Below are positions 8,893 through 16,452 of a stretch of DNA of 21,595 nucleotides, piece by piece. The translations under genes were made by a program, and so were the position numbers. Position 1 is the first letter of the stretch. Each line of letters opens with the position of its first letter. The notes beneath the pieces were generated by a model, which made no database searches, was not told the origin of the DNA, and saw only the letters and a program-made list of their open reading frames with translations. The DNA comes from Chlamydia trachomatis (lineage in GTDB: Bacteria; Chlamydiota; Chlamydiia; Chlamydiales; JAAKFR01), in NCBI GenBank assembly GCA_945861315.1, contig CAMAUB010000003.1, positions 1 to 21,595 on the forward strand. The letters run 5' to 3'.

Positions 8893-8893
8893 A

Positions 8894-9217
8894 TTAACTC
8901 TTTGCAGGTTTAGCAGCTTCTCTATAAAGCTTATTTTTTTTCCCGTGGACTAAGGTCTTTGTGCCATCTACAAAGATAGCTTTTAACTTTACTCCTTTTC
9001 CATCAACACAAGGTTTCAAGTTCGAAATATGAATCGGGCACTCAATATCAATAATCTGACCCTGTTGATTTTCTTGTGTTTTCTTCATATGTTTTTTTCT
9101 AACATTAACACCTTCAACAACAACGCGATCTTCTTTGAAACGGAGAATTTTTCCACTCTTTCCCCTGTCGTTGCCAGCTATGACAACCACTTGATCTCCA
9201 CTACGTAATTTTTTCAC
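8894..9217 (-). CDS. rplX: 50S ribosomal protein L24 (GTG start)
   Basis: Assembly initiator of the large subunit that lies at the mouth of the exit tunnel. The 107-residue product has the KOW motif [20 protein letters not shown] at 5-24, followed by [14 protein letters not shown] and the PIHISNL segment. The start is GTG at 9217-9215, placed with no gap against the rplN stop (TAAGTG). No ATG near the N-terminus gives a better start, because the KOW motif begins at residue 5. Initiation is therefore probably coupled to termination of rplN. Confidence 0.97.
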   Translation of the reverse strand: MKKLRSGDQVVVIAGNDRGKSGKILRFKEDRVVVEGVNVRKKHMKKTQENQQGQIIDIECPIHISNLKPCVDGKGVKLKAIFVDGTKTLVHGKKNKLYREAAKPAKS

Positions 9218-9586
9218 TTAAATCACCTCTGGTGCTAATGAACTAATCTTAATATAACCACGATCTCTAACCTCTCTTGCGACAGGTCCAAAAATACGTG
9301 TACCCTTAGGATTTCCTTTTTCGTCGATGATCACACAGCTATTAGTATCAAAACGAAGCCAGGATCCATCTGATCTTTTAATATAACGCTTTGTTCTAAC
9401 AACAACAGCTTTGACAACTTCACCTTTCTTTACAGAGCCATTAGGTTCAGCTTCTCTCACAGAGCAAATGATAATATCACCAACACCTGCATATCTGCGC
9501 TTAGAGCCGCCAAGAACTTTAAAACATTTAACTCTCTTAGCTCCAGTATTGTCTGCAACTTTAAGTTGCGATTCTTGTTGTAACAT
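9218..9586 (-). CDS. rplN: 50S ribosomal protein L14
   Basis: L14 forms an intersubunit bridge near the factor-binding region. The 122 residues are the standard length. [20 protein letters not shown] opens the protein, with [20 protein letters not shown] and the strongly conserved [20 protein letters not shown] plus [10 protein letters not shown] following. It lies 5 nt after rpsQ and abuts the GTG start of rplX. Confidence 0.98.
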   Translation of the reverse strand: MLQQESQLKVADNTGAKRVKCFKVLGGSKRRYAGVGDIIICSVREAEPNGSVKKGEVVKAVVVRTKRYIKRSDGSWLRFDTNSCVIIDEKGNPKGTRIFGPVAREVRDRGYIKISSLAPEVI

Positions 9587-9591
9587 TGTTT

Positions 9592-9855
9592 CTACCCAGC
9601 TACTGATTCACATACAACACGCCATCTCTTTAACTTAGATAATGGACGTGTTTCAATAATTTTAACTTTTACACCAACAGGAAGTGGTTGCCCCTCATGA
9701 TGTGCGTAATATTTTTTTGCACTTTTCACTACTTTTCCATAAGTGGGGTGTCGAAATGTTCGTTCAACTCTGACAACAACGGTTTTTGCCATCTTACTTG
9801 AAACGACAACTCCTTCCTTCTCTCTACGGCCTGCTCGTTCTTCTTTCTTCGTCAT
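9592..9855 (-). CDS. rpsQ: 30S ribosomal protein S17
   Basis: Small primary-binding protein of the 5' domain of 16S rRNA with an OB fold. The 87-residue product has the S17 signature [20 protein letters not shown] followed by [16 protein letters not shown], then [20 protein letters not shown]. The N-terminus [15 protein letters not shown] is a short basic extension. It overlaps the rpmC stop by 4 nt. Confidence 0.98.
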   Translation of the reverse strand: MTKKEERAGRREKEGVVVSSKMAKTVVVRVERTFRHPTYGKVVKSAKKYYAHHEGQPLPVGVKVKIIETRPLSKLKRWRVVCESVAG

Positions 9856-10046
9856 GCCAATTCCTTCTCTCTAATTACTGTCTTGACTCGAGCAATATTT
9901 CTACGAGTTTGTTTGATCAAATGCGTTTTTTGAGTTTTGCTATCTAATCGCTCTGATCTTAGCTCAAAAACTTCTTGGCGCAGGGTTTCAACTAAAGAAA
10001 CTAGCTCTTCAGAAGAGGTATCTCTATATTCACTAATTTTTTTCAT
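9852..10046 (-). CDS. rpmC: 50S ribosomal protein L29
   Basis: Short helical protein at the exit tunnel rim, near the docking site for trigger factor and SRP. The 64 residues form two helices of the L29 type: residues 5-34 ([20 protein letters not shown]) and 41-61 ([20 protein letters not shown]). Its start abuts the rplP stop with no spacer (TAGATG) and its end overlaps rpsQ by 4 nt, as is typical of this cluster. Confidence 0.97.
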   Translation of the reverse strand: MKKISEYRDTSSEELVSLVETLRQEVFELRSERLDSKTQKTHLIKQTRRNIARVKTVIREKELA

Positions 10047-10466
10047 CTATACCCTCTCTAATCTCTCGACAAAGCGTGTTTTAATCGCTAATTTAGCTGC
10101 GGCTCTACGTAGCGCATGCTGCGCTTCTTCATGAGTCACATTTCCCACTTCGAATAAAATTCTTCCTGGTCGTACGACAGCTACCCAGTGATCATTAGCT
10201 CCTTTTCCTTTACCCATTCTAGTTTCTGCCGGTTTCTTGCTGACTGGCTTATCAGGGAAAAATCTGATCCAAACTTTACCACGTCTTTTGAAGTAGCGGT
10301 TGATAGCTACTCGGCAAGATTCCATCTGCCTTGAAGTGATGCGACCTCTATCCAATGCTTGAATTCCATATTCGCCAAATTCTATAAAGGTTCCACCCTT
10401 AGCAAGCCCAGTATGATTTCCTTTCTGCTGCTTACGAAACTTTGTTCTCTTAGGCTGAAATGACAT
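10047..10466 (-). CDS. rplP: 50S ribosomal protein L16
   Basis: L16 organises the A-site tRNA region of the large subunit. The 139-residue sequence begins [20 protein letters not shown], and carries [20 protein letters not shown] and [20 protein letters not shown], then the signature [20 protein letters not shown]. It is separated from rpsC by 2 nt. Confidence 0.98.
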   Translation of the reverse strand: MSFQPKRTKFRKQQKGNHTGLAKGGTFIEFGEYGIQALDRGRITSRQMESCRVAINRYFKRRGKVWIRFFPDKPVSKKPAETRMGKGKGANDHWVAVVRPGRILFEVGNVTHEEAQHALRRAAAKLAIKTRFVERLERV

Positions 10467-10468
10467 CT

Positions 10469-11116
10469 CTACTTCTCCTTATCACTTTTCTCAGATATCT
10501 CACCGTGGTTGATCCACACTTTAACACCGATCGTTCCATAAGTTGTTTCTGCTCTAACTGCTGCATAGTCAATATCTGCGCGTAGTGTATGAAGAGGAAT
10601 ACGCCCTTCTTTGTACCACTCTGTTCGCGCAATCTCAGTTCCACCTAAACGACCTGAAACTTGAATTTTTACACCAACGGCGCCAGCATCCATTGTTGCT
10701 TGCATAGCTTTTTTCATTACTCTTCTAAAAGCGACACGTCTACTAAGCTGTCTAGCAATATTATCTCCAACAAGCTTGGCATCTAGGTCCGGTCTTTTGA
10801 TTTCTTCAACTTCAATCCAAACTTCTTTTCCTGTAAGCTTTGAAAGTTCTCCCTTCAAAACTTCAATCTCAGATCCTTTCTTACCGATTACAAGGCCAGG
10901 CCTTGCGGTATGAATTGTGATCTCGATTTTATCGCTCATGCGACGGATCGTAAACTTAGATGCACCTTGGCAAGTCGATTTCTTCTTTAAATACTCACGA
11001 ATTCTAAAATCTTCAACAACAAGATTGCCAAACTCTTGCTTATTGCCATACCATAACGATGTCCATTTTTTGGTAACGCTTGTACGAAAACCTATTGGAC
11101 AGGCTTTTTGTCCCAT
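10469..11116 (-). CDS. rpsC: 30S ribosomal protein S3
   Basis: S3 forms part of the mRNA entry channel of the small subunit and contributes to helicase activity there. The 215-residue protein starts [18 protein letters not shown]. It has a type II KH domain with the loop VIGKKG at 76-81, and the C-terminal domain with [20 protein letters not shown] and [15 protein letters not shown]. The length is slightly under E. coli S3, with a short charged tail. It follows rplV by 7 nt. Confidence 0.98.
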   Translation of the reverse strand: MGQKACPIGFRTSVTKKWTSLWYGNKQEFGNLVVEDFRIREYLKKKSTCQGASKFTIRRMSDKIEITIHTARPGLVIGKKGSEIEVLKGELSKLTGKEVWIEVEEIKRPDLDAKLVGDNIARQLSRRVAFRRVMKKAMQATMDAGAVGVKIQVSGRLGGTEIARTEWYKEGRIPLHTLRADIDYAAVRAETTYGTIGVKVWINHGEISEKSDKEK

Positions 11117-11123
11117 TAACTAC

Positions 11124-11468
11124 TTACTCCTTAACTTTTTCCCCAACCACAACCGTAAAGTGGCTTGTTCGTTTCATAATCGGCACACGCGAGCCTTTTG
11201 AGCGAGGTTTTGCTCGCTTTAACGTTGGCCCTACATCAACTCTAACCTCAACAACACACAACACATCTCTGCGAGCATCTAAATTGAGCTCTGCATTTGC
11301 GACAGCACTATCGAGTGTCTTCTTTAAAAGAAGACCGCTCTTCATACTACAGTTAACCAGTTGAAGGCTTGCCTCATCTACTGTAAGCCCACGGATTAGG
11401 TCGGCTGCAAGCCTCGCCTTTCGTGGGGGCACACGGATAAACTTTGAAACTGCTTTTGCGGATTCCAT
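11124..11468 (-). CDS. rplV: 50S ribosomal protein L22
   Basis: L22 lines the exit tunnel with its extended loop and contacts all 23S rRNA domains. The 114-residue product has FIRVPPRKARLAADLIRG near the N-terminus and the tunnel loop with VRVDVGPTLKRAKPRSKGSR at about 73-92, ending in SHFTVVVGE. No erythromycin-type loop deletion is evident by eye. It lies 10 nt after rpsS. Confidence 0.97.
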   Translation of the reverse strand: MESAKAVSKFIRVPPRKARLAADLIRGLTVDEASLQLVNCSMKSGLLLKKTLDSAVANAELNLDARRDVLCVVEVRVDVGPTLKRAKPRSKGSRVPIMKRTSHFTVVVGEKVKE

Positions 11469-11478
11469 ACTTTCCTAA

Positions 11479-11748
11479 CTACGTTGCTTTCTTAATAGGG
11501 TGTGATTTAAAGAGTCGAGTTGGCGAAAACTCTCCTAATTTATGACCCACCATTGTTTCTGTGACAAATACCGTAAGAAACTTACGACCATTATGGACTT
11601 CAAATGAATGTCCAATCATATCTGGAACAATCATTGAACGACGAGACCATGTTTTGATCGGATCTTTCTTTCCAACTTGGTTCATACGCCTCACCTTTTC
11701 AATGAGGTGATGATCAACAAATGGTCCTTTTTTAAGAGATCTGCCCAT
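11479..11748 (-). CDS. rpsS: 30S ribosomal protein S19
   Basis: Head protein of the small subunit, partner of S13 near the A-site tRNA. The 89-residue product is the normal length and nearly invariant in character: [20 protein letters not shown] at the start, [20 protein letters not shown] in the middle, and [16 protein letters not shown] near the end. It lies 2 nt after rplB. Confidence 0.98.
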   Translation of the reverse strand: MGRSLKKGPFVDHHLIEKVRRMNQVGKKDPIKTWSRRSMIVPDMIGHSFEVHNGRKFLTVFVTETMVGHKLGEFSPTRLFKSHPIKKAT

Positions 11749-11750
11749 AA

Positions 11751-12608
11751 TTATTTCTTCCTACGATCTTTCACAATCCATTTCTTCGTTTTGCTCTTCT
11801 TGCGAGTTCGCATACCCTTTGTCTGTTTAGCCCAAGGAGTTTGCGGAATATAACCGTTATGACGTCCTTCACCACCACCATGAGGGTGATCAACTGGATT
11901 CATCGCTGTTCCTCGAACAGTTGGACGAATCCCTTTCCAGCGCACACGACCCGCCTTACCATCTACTCGAAGATTATGTTCCGAGTTTGATAGCTCGCCA
12001 AATGTAGCTCTGCAATTTTCACTAATTAAGCGAAATTCTCCAGAAGGCATTTTAAGTGTTACATAGCCATTACTTTTAGCAACAAGTTGTGCAGAGAGCC
12101 CTGCTGATCTAACAAGCTTTCCACCACGTCCCGGCTGCATTTCTATGTTGTGGATAACAGATCCAAGAGGCATCGCTTTAAGTGCCATGCAACAACCTAG
12201 TTTATAAGGACTTGTTTCACCAGAAACAATTTGATCTCCACGCATTAGTCCTTTAGGAGCCAAAATGTATCTCTTCTCACCATCAGCATAATTCAATAAG
12301 GCTATATGGGAAGTACGATTAGGATCATACTCAATAGAAGCAACTTTTGCAGGAATGGTATCTTTATTTCGTTTAAAATCAATCATCCGATAATGACGCT
12401 TGTGTCCACCACCACGGTGACGGCATGTGATATGTCCATTATTGTTACGCCCACCAGTACTTTTCTTAGCAGCTAGCAACTTTTTACAAGGCATGATCTT
12501 AGCCTTGGATTTTGTTCCATCTACGTCTCCTTGATTAGTCAATTCAGCAGTACTTGCCAAGACTAACTGTCTCATCGATGGTGTAATTGGTCTAAATTTC
12601 TTTGGCAT
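11751..12608 (-). CDS. rplB: 50S ribosomal protein L2
   Basis: L2 is needed for subunit association and for the peptidyl-transferase centre. The 285-residue protein has the N-terminal RNA-binding OB-like domain with [20 protein letters not shown] (53-72), an SH3-like domain with [20 protein letters not shown], and the conserved [17 protein letters not shown] (236-252), whose His241 corresponds to the histidine near the catalytic centre in E. coli. The C-terminus is strongly basic. It is 8 nt downstream of rplW. Confidence 0.99.
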   Translation of the reverse strand: MPKKFRPITPSMRQLVLASTAELTNQGDVDGTKSKAKIMPCKKLLAAKKSTGGRNNNGHITCRHRGGGHKRHYRMIDFKRNKDTIPAKVASIEYDPNRTSHIALLNYADGEKRYILAPKGLMRGDQIVSGETSPYKLGCCMALKAMPLGSVIHNIEMQPGRGGKLVRSAGLSAQLVAKSNGYVTLKMPSGEFRLISENCRATFGELSNSEHNLRVDGKAGRVRWKGIRPTVRGTAMNPVDHPHGGGEGRHNGYIPQTPWAKQTKGMRTRKKSKTKKWIVKDRRKK

Positions 12609-12616
12609 ATTTTCCT

Positions 12617-12955
12617 CTACACATTATCCAGGACATCGCCTGGCTCTAATGTTACAATAGCTTTTTTAAAACCAGAACTCGCTCCAGCTTTCCCTCTTCC
12701 ACGTCCTCGCGCTCTCATCTTTGGCTTCATACGAATCGTATTTACAGCAAGGACTTTGATTCCTTTAGAGTGGTAAATTTTTTCAATTGCAGCAGCAATT
12801 TCAGGCTTACTAGCCTTCGGATCAACAATAAAAACATATTTTGGTGTTTTGCAACGTGCAACACTTGGATTACTCTCAGCATTCTGCAATTGCTCTAACA
12901 TTGTTGTTTTCTCAGTAATGTGTCTTGAGATGACAATCTTATACGGACTACTCAT
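12617..12955 (-). CDS. rplW: 50S ribosomal protein L23
   Basis: L23 lies at the tunnel exit and is a docking point for trigger factor and SRP. The 112-residue product has the opening helix [15 protein letters not shown], then [20 protein letters not shown] and [15 protein letters not shown], the standard L23 core. The rRNA-binding extended loop [16 protein letters not shown] is typical of bacterial L23. It overlaps rplD by 4 nt (ATGA). Confidence 0.98.
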   Translation of the reverse strand: MSSPYKIVISRHITEKTTMLEQLQNAESNPSVARCKTPKYVFIVDPKASKPEIAAAIEKIYHSKGIKVLAVNTIRMKPKMRARGRGRGKAGASSGFKKAIVTLEPGDVLDNV

Positions 12956-13623
12956 ACTTCCACCAACCGGTTTGTGAGTTCTTCAAATGCTGCTTTTGTA
13001 GCCACAATGTAGTGTGCACAGACGACATCATATCCATTGACATTTGCAGCTAGCACAAATGCCGAACGGGGAATATTGCGAATACTTTTCTTCATAATGT
13101 CATGCTTATCTGATGGAATGCTCACATTATCTTGAAAAGAACCCTCTCCAACAAAGAGAGTTGGGCGCACTTCCAATTTTAAAGAGCGTAAAAAAGCACA
13201 AACTGTTTTTGTTTGTGGGGTTTTCAAATCAGCAAAATCATCCATAATATAAACGCGACCAGCTTGAATCTTTTCAGCAAGAAGCTGTCTTGTTGCTGCG
13301 ATTTTCTCCTGACGGTTAATACGTACATGCTGATTGAATTTAGGTTTTGGGCCAAAGACTATTCCTCCACCTCTACACTGAGGGGCAGCTAGAGTTCCTT
13401 GACGCGAACTACCAGTTCCCTTTTGCTTGCGCGGCTTTTTATTAGAGTGACTAACTTCTTTGCGACCTTTTGTACTTGCGGACCACTGACGAGTGTTAGC
13501 TCTCAGAGCAACGATATAGTCCTTGATCAGCTGTCGATTCGTCTCTCCCTCTAGGAGATCCTTATTGACCGCAACCTCTCCAGAACCTTCTCCGCTAAGA
13601 GTGTATGTTTTGAGATTAACCAT
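12952..13623 (-). CDS. rplD: 50S ribosomal protein L4
   Basis: L4 contributes to the exit tunnel wall; in E. coli it also represses the S10 operon by binding its leader. The 223-residue product has the long loop signature GRKEVSHSNKKPRKQKGTGS followed by SRQGTLAAPQCRGGGIVFGP, then the globular part with KTKTVCAFLRSL-like spacing before VRPTLFVGEG. Its ATG lies inside the end of rplC: the two genes overlap by 8 nt (13616-13623), which suggests coupled translation. Confidence 0.98.
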   Translation of the reverse strand: MVNLKTYTLSGEGSGEVAVNKDLLEGETNRQLIKDYIVALRANTRQWSASTKGRKEVSHSNKKPRKQKGTGSSRQGTLAAPQCRGGGIVFGPKPKFNQHVRINRQEKIAATRQLLAEKIQAGRVYIMDDFADLKTPQTKTVCAFLRSLKLEVRPTLFVGEGSFQDNVSIPSDKHDIMKKSIRNIPRSAFVLAANVNGYDVVCAHYIVATKAAFEELTNRLVEV

Positions 13624-14287
13624 GTTTATTCTTCTTCTTTTTCTTTACTGCTGAGGCCATCCAAACAACTCCACCTTGAGGACCTGGGACAGAACCTTCA
13701 ACGACAATCAAATTCTTTCCTTCATCAACCAAAAGGACGCGTAAACTTTGAATGGTCACTTTTTCATTACCCATTCTTCCTGCTTTTTTCTGCCCTGGAA
13801 GTGTACGACCCGGAGTTGAACGCATACCTGTTGAACCGCCATGACGGTGAAAGCCAGATCCATGAGCAGCAGGACCACCTTTAAAATTGTGTCTCTTAAT
13901 GACACCCTGGAATCCCTTCCCCTTACTCACACCGCAGACGTCAATAAATGTTTCATCATTGAATACAGTGACTCCAATCTCTTGCCCTACCGTATACTCA
14001 TCAACGTTTTCAATTCTTGCTTCAGAGAGAAAGCGCCTTGGCTCAATATTGGCCTTTTGAAAATGCCCAAGCAGTTGCTTTGTCACTCTCTTTTGGACTG
14101 TACGTGGATCTTTCGTTATGATTTTATCAAAGCCGAGCTGAAGAGCATTATACCCGTCAGATTCTCTTCGCTTGATTTGAGTCACAACGTTGGGTTCTGC
14201 ATGTATAACCGTGCAAACAACAACATTTCCTGATTCGTCAAAGCGCTGGGTCATCCCCCGCTTTCTTCCCATTAGTTTAAGTGTCAT
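13616..14287 (-). CDS. rplC: 50S ribosomal protein L3
   Basis: L3 is an early assembly protein whose loop reaches the peptidyl-transferase centre. The 223-residue protein opens with LMGRKRGMTQRFDESGNVVV and contains SKGKGFQGVIKRHNFKGGPA, then HGSGFHRHGGSTGMRSTPGR and KKAGRMGNEKVTIQSLRVLL. It is the first gene of the ribosomal cluster; rpsJ, which precedes rplC in most bacteria, is not here (in Chlamydia it lies beside fusA). A likely ribosome binding site AGGA is 8 nt before the ATG, and a 179-nt non-coding leader region lies upstream. Confidence 0.98.
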   Translation of the reverse strand: MTLKLMGRKRGMTQRFDESGNVVVCTVIHAEPNVVTQIKRRESDGYNALQLGFDKIITKDPRTVQKRVTKQLLGHFQKANIEPRRFLSEARIENVDEYTVGQEIGVTVFNDETFIDVCGVSKGKGFQGVIKRHNFKGGPAAHGSGFHRHGGSTGMRSTPGRTLPGQKKAGRMGNEKVTIQSLRVLLVDEGKNLIVVEGSVPGPQGGVVWMASAVKKKKKNKHG

Positions 14288-14333
14288 AGGACAATTCCTA
14301 AAATAAAATTAAATACTCATCTTTCTTAGGTCT

Positions 14334-14386
14334 AAGCCCGGATTACCTTTCTTAGTAACGCTTGCGTTACCGAACTGAAAGGGCTT
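14334..14386 (-). promoter_or_regulatory. Structured leader upstream of rplC
   Basis: The untranslated region before rplC can fold into a long stem. The outer pair is AAGCCC (14386-14381) with GGGCTT (14339-14334), then CTTTC (14381-14377) with GAAAG (14351-14347). At the tip is a perfect hairpin GTAACGCAAGCGTTAC (14370-14355). There is no U-run after it, so it does not look like an intrinsic terminator. Many bacteria control their first ribosomal operon through such a leader, with L4 as ligand in E. coli; that role here is inferred. A weak promoter match (TTAGAC, 16 nt, TTTAAT) downstream would, if real, put the hairpin outside the transcript. Confidence 0.4.
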
Positions 14387-14417
14387 TCTCAGGAAGAAGT
14401 TTCTCACTTAAGAAATG

Positions 14418-14450
14418 AAAAAGAGAGCTTATCAAAGAGCTCCCTTTTTT
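14418..14450 (-). terminator. Intrinsic terminator after the Cap1-like gene
   Basis: The minus strand reads AAAAAAGGGAGCT, an 8-nt loop, then AGCTCTCTTTTT: a stem of about seven pairs with one mismatch, followed by a run of T. It begins 17 nt after the TAG of the 318-residue gene. Because the A and T runs flank both sides, it could act in either orientation. It separates the Cap1-like gene from the ribosomal operon. Confidence 0.75.
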
Positions 14451-14466
14451 GTCTAATATAATTTCT

Positions 14467-15423
14467 CTACATCGTTTTAAGCCAAGAACCAGCAAAGTCA
14501 AACACGGCCACTCCAACAGTTGAGACAAGCGCAACAACCGGACTTGCTGTCTTAGATAGATTTGCCCCATCACCAACAAATTCAAAGCCGGTCTTTACAA
14601 GTTCAATGACAGCGCCTGTCTGATTACGCCAGTGAGCTATCTCTAGATCTCGTCGTTTTTGACACAAACCGCGCGCTTTTTCTAAGGATATACTCGAATC
14701 CAAGACAACAGAGACTCGAGTATCACGCGCAAAGGTGTCATGCTCGATCTTCATTCCAATAAGCACCTTAGGCACTGTTACAATGTGAAGAGCAAAGAAA
14801 ATATTTGGAAACGACTTTGAGAAACTCAACATCTTATCTTTCATAACAGAATATTTTGTGTCGATGAACTTAAATGTTTTAGATATGAAAGCGGCAGTAT
14901 AAAGAGAGTCGGCTACAAGGGAGAGAGATTGATGTATGATTGCTAGCCGTTGAAGAGCTACAGTTGTGATCGTTTGATGGTGTTTAGCCTTTGAAGGATC
15001 GCCTGCCATCCATCCTCTAGCATTCATGCTAAGGGACTCTCCCGTTGTTGCTGTTTTTGTAGAGAGATCCCAAAGGTTTCGAGCAGCTGCCACAACACGC
15101 CATAAGCCCCCTGGAATCTTAATTCCCCCGATCCATCCACGCACCTCTGTAATCCCCTTGTGCATGGGTGCCGCTGGCTGGTAGGCCTCTGGAGAAATAT
15201 GCTTAGTTAGTTTCAACCCAGCATCTACAAGCTTTAGAGTTTTATCGAGAAGAGCAGCCCCCTCAATCATACTAAGACAACGCCCTACAGCACTTGTTAT
15301 GCGATCGCACAAACTTCCAAAATATGAGTCCTCAGGAAGAGGATATTTCGAAACATTTCCAACTGTCATAGTTAAACATTTATCCCATAAACTAGGCGAT
15401 TGGTAGACTACGGATGATGCCAT
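14467..15423 (-). CDS. Cap1/CT529-position inclusion-membrane-like protein
   Basis: A 318-residue protein between rplC and fmt, the exact slot of C. trachomatis CT529 (Cap1), an inclusion membrane protein and T-cell antigen. From memory of Cap1, residues 58-120 resemble it: ALLDKTLKLVDAGLKLTKHI parallels GMDKTIKVAKSAAELTANIL, followed in both by a lysine-glycine-rich HKGI/SKGL stretch. No conventional signal peptide is visible; the serine-rich N-terminus fits type III secretion. Hydrophobic stretches lie at 206-224 and 293-315, with a charged, cysteine-containing linker (LEKARGLCQKRRDLEIA, 248-264) between. These are not the classic closely spaced Inc bilobe. It has its own promoter, a strong AAGGAG ribosome binding site 8 nt before ATG, and a terminator, so it is expressed alone. 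Function is unknown; the relation to Cap1 is probable rather than proven. Confidence 0.75.
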   Translation of the reverse strand: MASSVVYQSPSLWDKCLTMTVGNVSKYPLPEDSYFGSLCDRITSAVGRCLSMIEGAALLDKTLKLVDAGLKLTKHISPEAYQPAAPMHKGITEVRGWIGGIKIPGGLWRVVAAARNLWDLSTKTATTGESLSMNARGWMAGDPSKAKHHQTITTVALQRLAIIHQSLSLVADSLYTAAFISKTFKFIDTKYSVMKDKMLSFSKSFPNIFFALHIVTVPKVLIGMKIEHDTFARDTRVSVVLDSSISLEKARGLCQKRRDLEIAHWRNQTGAVIELVKTGFEFVGDGANLSKTASPVVALVSTVGVAVFDFAGSWLKTM

Positions 15424-15433
15424 TTTAAGCTCT

Positions 15434-15449
15434 CCTTAAGTTATTAAGG
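15434..15449 (-). promoter_or_regulatory. Hairpin covering the ribosome binding site of the Cap1-like gene
   Basis: The leader of the 318-residue gene contains CCTTAA TAAC TTAAGG, a perfect 6-bp stem with a 4-nt loop. Its 3' arm includes the AAGG of the AAGGAG ribosome binding site. Folding would hide part of that site, so translation could respond to temperature or to a factor that melts the stem. The stem is A/T-rich and weak, and this role is inferred. Confidence 0.35.
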
Positions 15450-15454
15450 GGTCG

Positions 15455-15483
15455 ATCATAGGTTAATATTTGGAAAAAGTAAA
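15455..15483 (-). promoter_or_regulatory. Sigma70-type promoter of the Cap1-like gene
   Basis: Between fmt and the 318-residue gene the minus strand has TTTACT (15483-15478), a 17-nt spacer and TATGAT (15460-15455), four and five of six consensus matches. Transcription would begin near 15448, giving a leader of about 25 nt. The -10 hexamer and the spacer length are identical to those of the alpha-operon promoter in this window. Confidence 0.65.
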
Positions 15484-15505
15484 GAGCGAAACGCAACCTA
15501 AACAA

Positions 15506-16426
15506 TTAAAATTTAATGTTGTCTGTTCCGCGCATAAAGAGTTCCGAGGGCAACTCTTTCTTCCCCTCAAGTTGCACCTCTAAAATTTCAATTGCACCAC
15601 TTTGGCAGGCAACAATAAGCGGCTTGCCTACTATCTTACCAGGAATTCCTTGAAGGGAACTTAGACGGGCTTTTTTCAACTTGAGTCTTTTTCTCTCTCC
15701 ATGTACTTCAACGATACACCAAGCGCCTGGCTTTGGGCTAACGCCTCGAATCTGATTATAGATTTGATCAGCTGGAGCATCCCACATGATTTCAGCATCT
15801 TCCAAAGAGAGCTTTTTAGCATAGGTTGACTCTTCATTTTTCTGAGCAATGGGCGTATAGGCTTCAAAATTTTGAATAACATGCAAAAGCGCTTTTGAAC
15901 CTATAATAATGAGTTGCTCTGCAAGCTCCCCTGCATTCATATCGGGGTAAATGGATGTTTTAACAACTGTTAGCATTCCACCCGTATCAAGCCCCTTATC
16001 CATCATCATGATGGTTACCCCACTCTCTTTCTCTCCAGCCATAATACAGCGTTGAATGGGAGCCGCTCCTCGAAATTTTGGAAGAAGCGAGGCGTGAACA
16101 TTAATGCAGCCTAGGCGAGAAACTTCTAGCAAATTTTCTTTCAAAATTTCACTAAAGGCTGCAACAACAAATAGATCTGCATGAAGCGTCTTGAGAAAGG
16201 AGACAAATTCTGGATCTGATGCTTTAACTGGTTGATAAACTGCAATGCCGCGCTCTTTAGCCAACACTTTTACCGGGGGGGGTATCAGTTCTTTTTTACG
16301 CCCAAGCGGTTTATCTTGCTTGGTGACAACAGCCAAAACCTCAACTTGATTATCTAGTAGATATTTGAGGATTTCACCCGCAATAGAAGGAGTACCGAAA
16401 AAAACAATTTTTAAACCTACACTCAT
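15506..16426 (-). CDS. fmt: Methionyl-tRNA formyltransferase
   Basis: The enzyme transfers a formyl group from 10-formyltetrahydrofolate to initiator Met-tRNA in the cytoplasm. The 306-residue protein has the N-terminal formyltransferase fold starting KIVFFGTPSIAGEILKYLL, the loop QDKPLGRKKELIPPPVK (37-53), and the catalytic block INVHASLLPKFRGAAPIQRC (108-127). Asn109, His111 and Asp147 (in MMDKGLDTGG) are the expected catalytic residues. The C-terminal tRNA-binding domain follows from about 205. A GAGG ribosome binding site lies 4 nt before the ATG, and the gene follows lpxA by 26 nt. The lpxA-fmt neighbourhood is the chlamydial one. Confidence 0.97.
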   Translation of the reverse strand: MSVGLKIVFFGTPSIAGEILKYLLDNQVEVLAVVTKQDKPLGRKKELIPPPVKVLAKERGIAVYQPVKASDPEFVSFLKTLHADLFVVAAFSEILKENLLEVSRLGCINVHASLLPKFRGAAPIQRCIMAGEKESGVTIMMMDKGLDTGGMLTVVKTSIYPDMNAGELAEQLIIIGSKALLHVIQNFEAYTPIAQKNEESTYAKKLSLEDAEIMWDAPADQIYNQIRGVSPKPGAWCIVEVHGERKRLKLKKARLSSLQGIPGKIVGKPLIVACQSGAIEILEVQLEGKKELPSELFMRGTDNIKF

Positions 16427-16452
16427 CCAACCTCAAAATGAGAAATTTGGGT

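Noticed and set aside
13841..14233. Plus-strand frame of 130 codons antisense to rplC
   Set aside because: It lies wholly inside the conserved L3 gene and has no recognisable domain.
14367..14585. Minus-strand frame spanning the end of the Cap1-like gene and its terminator
   Set aside because: It overlaps the end of the 318-residue gene in another frame and runs through the terminator hairpin, so it is not credible as a gene.
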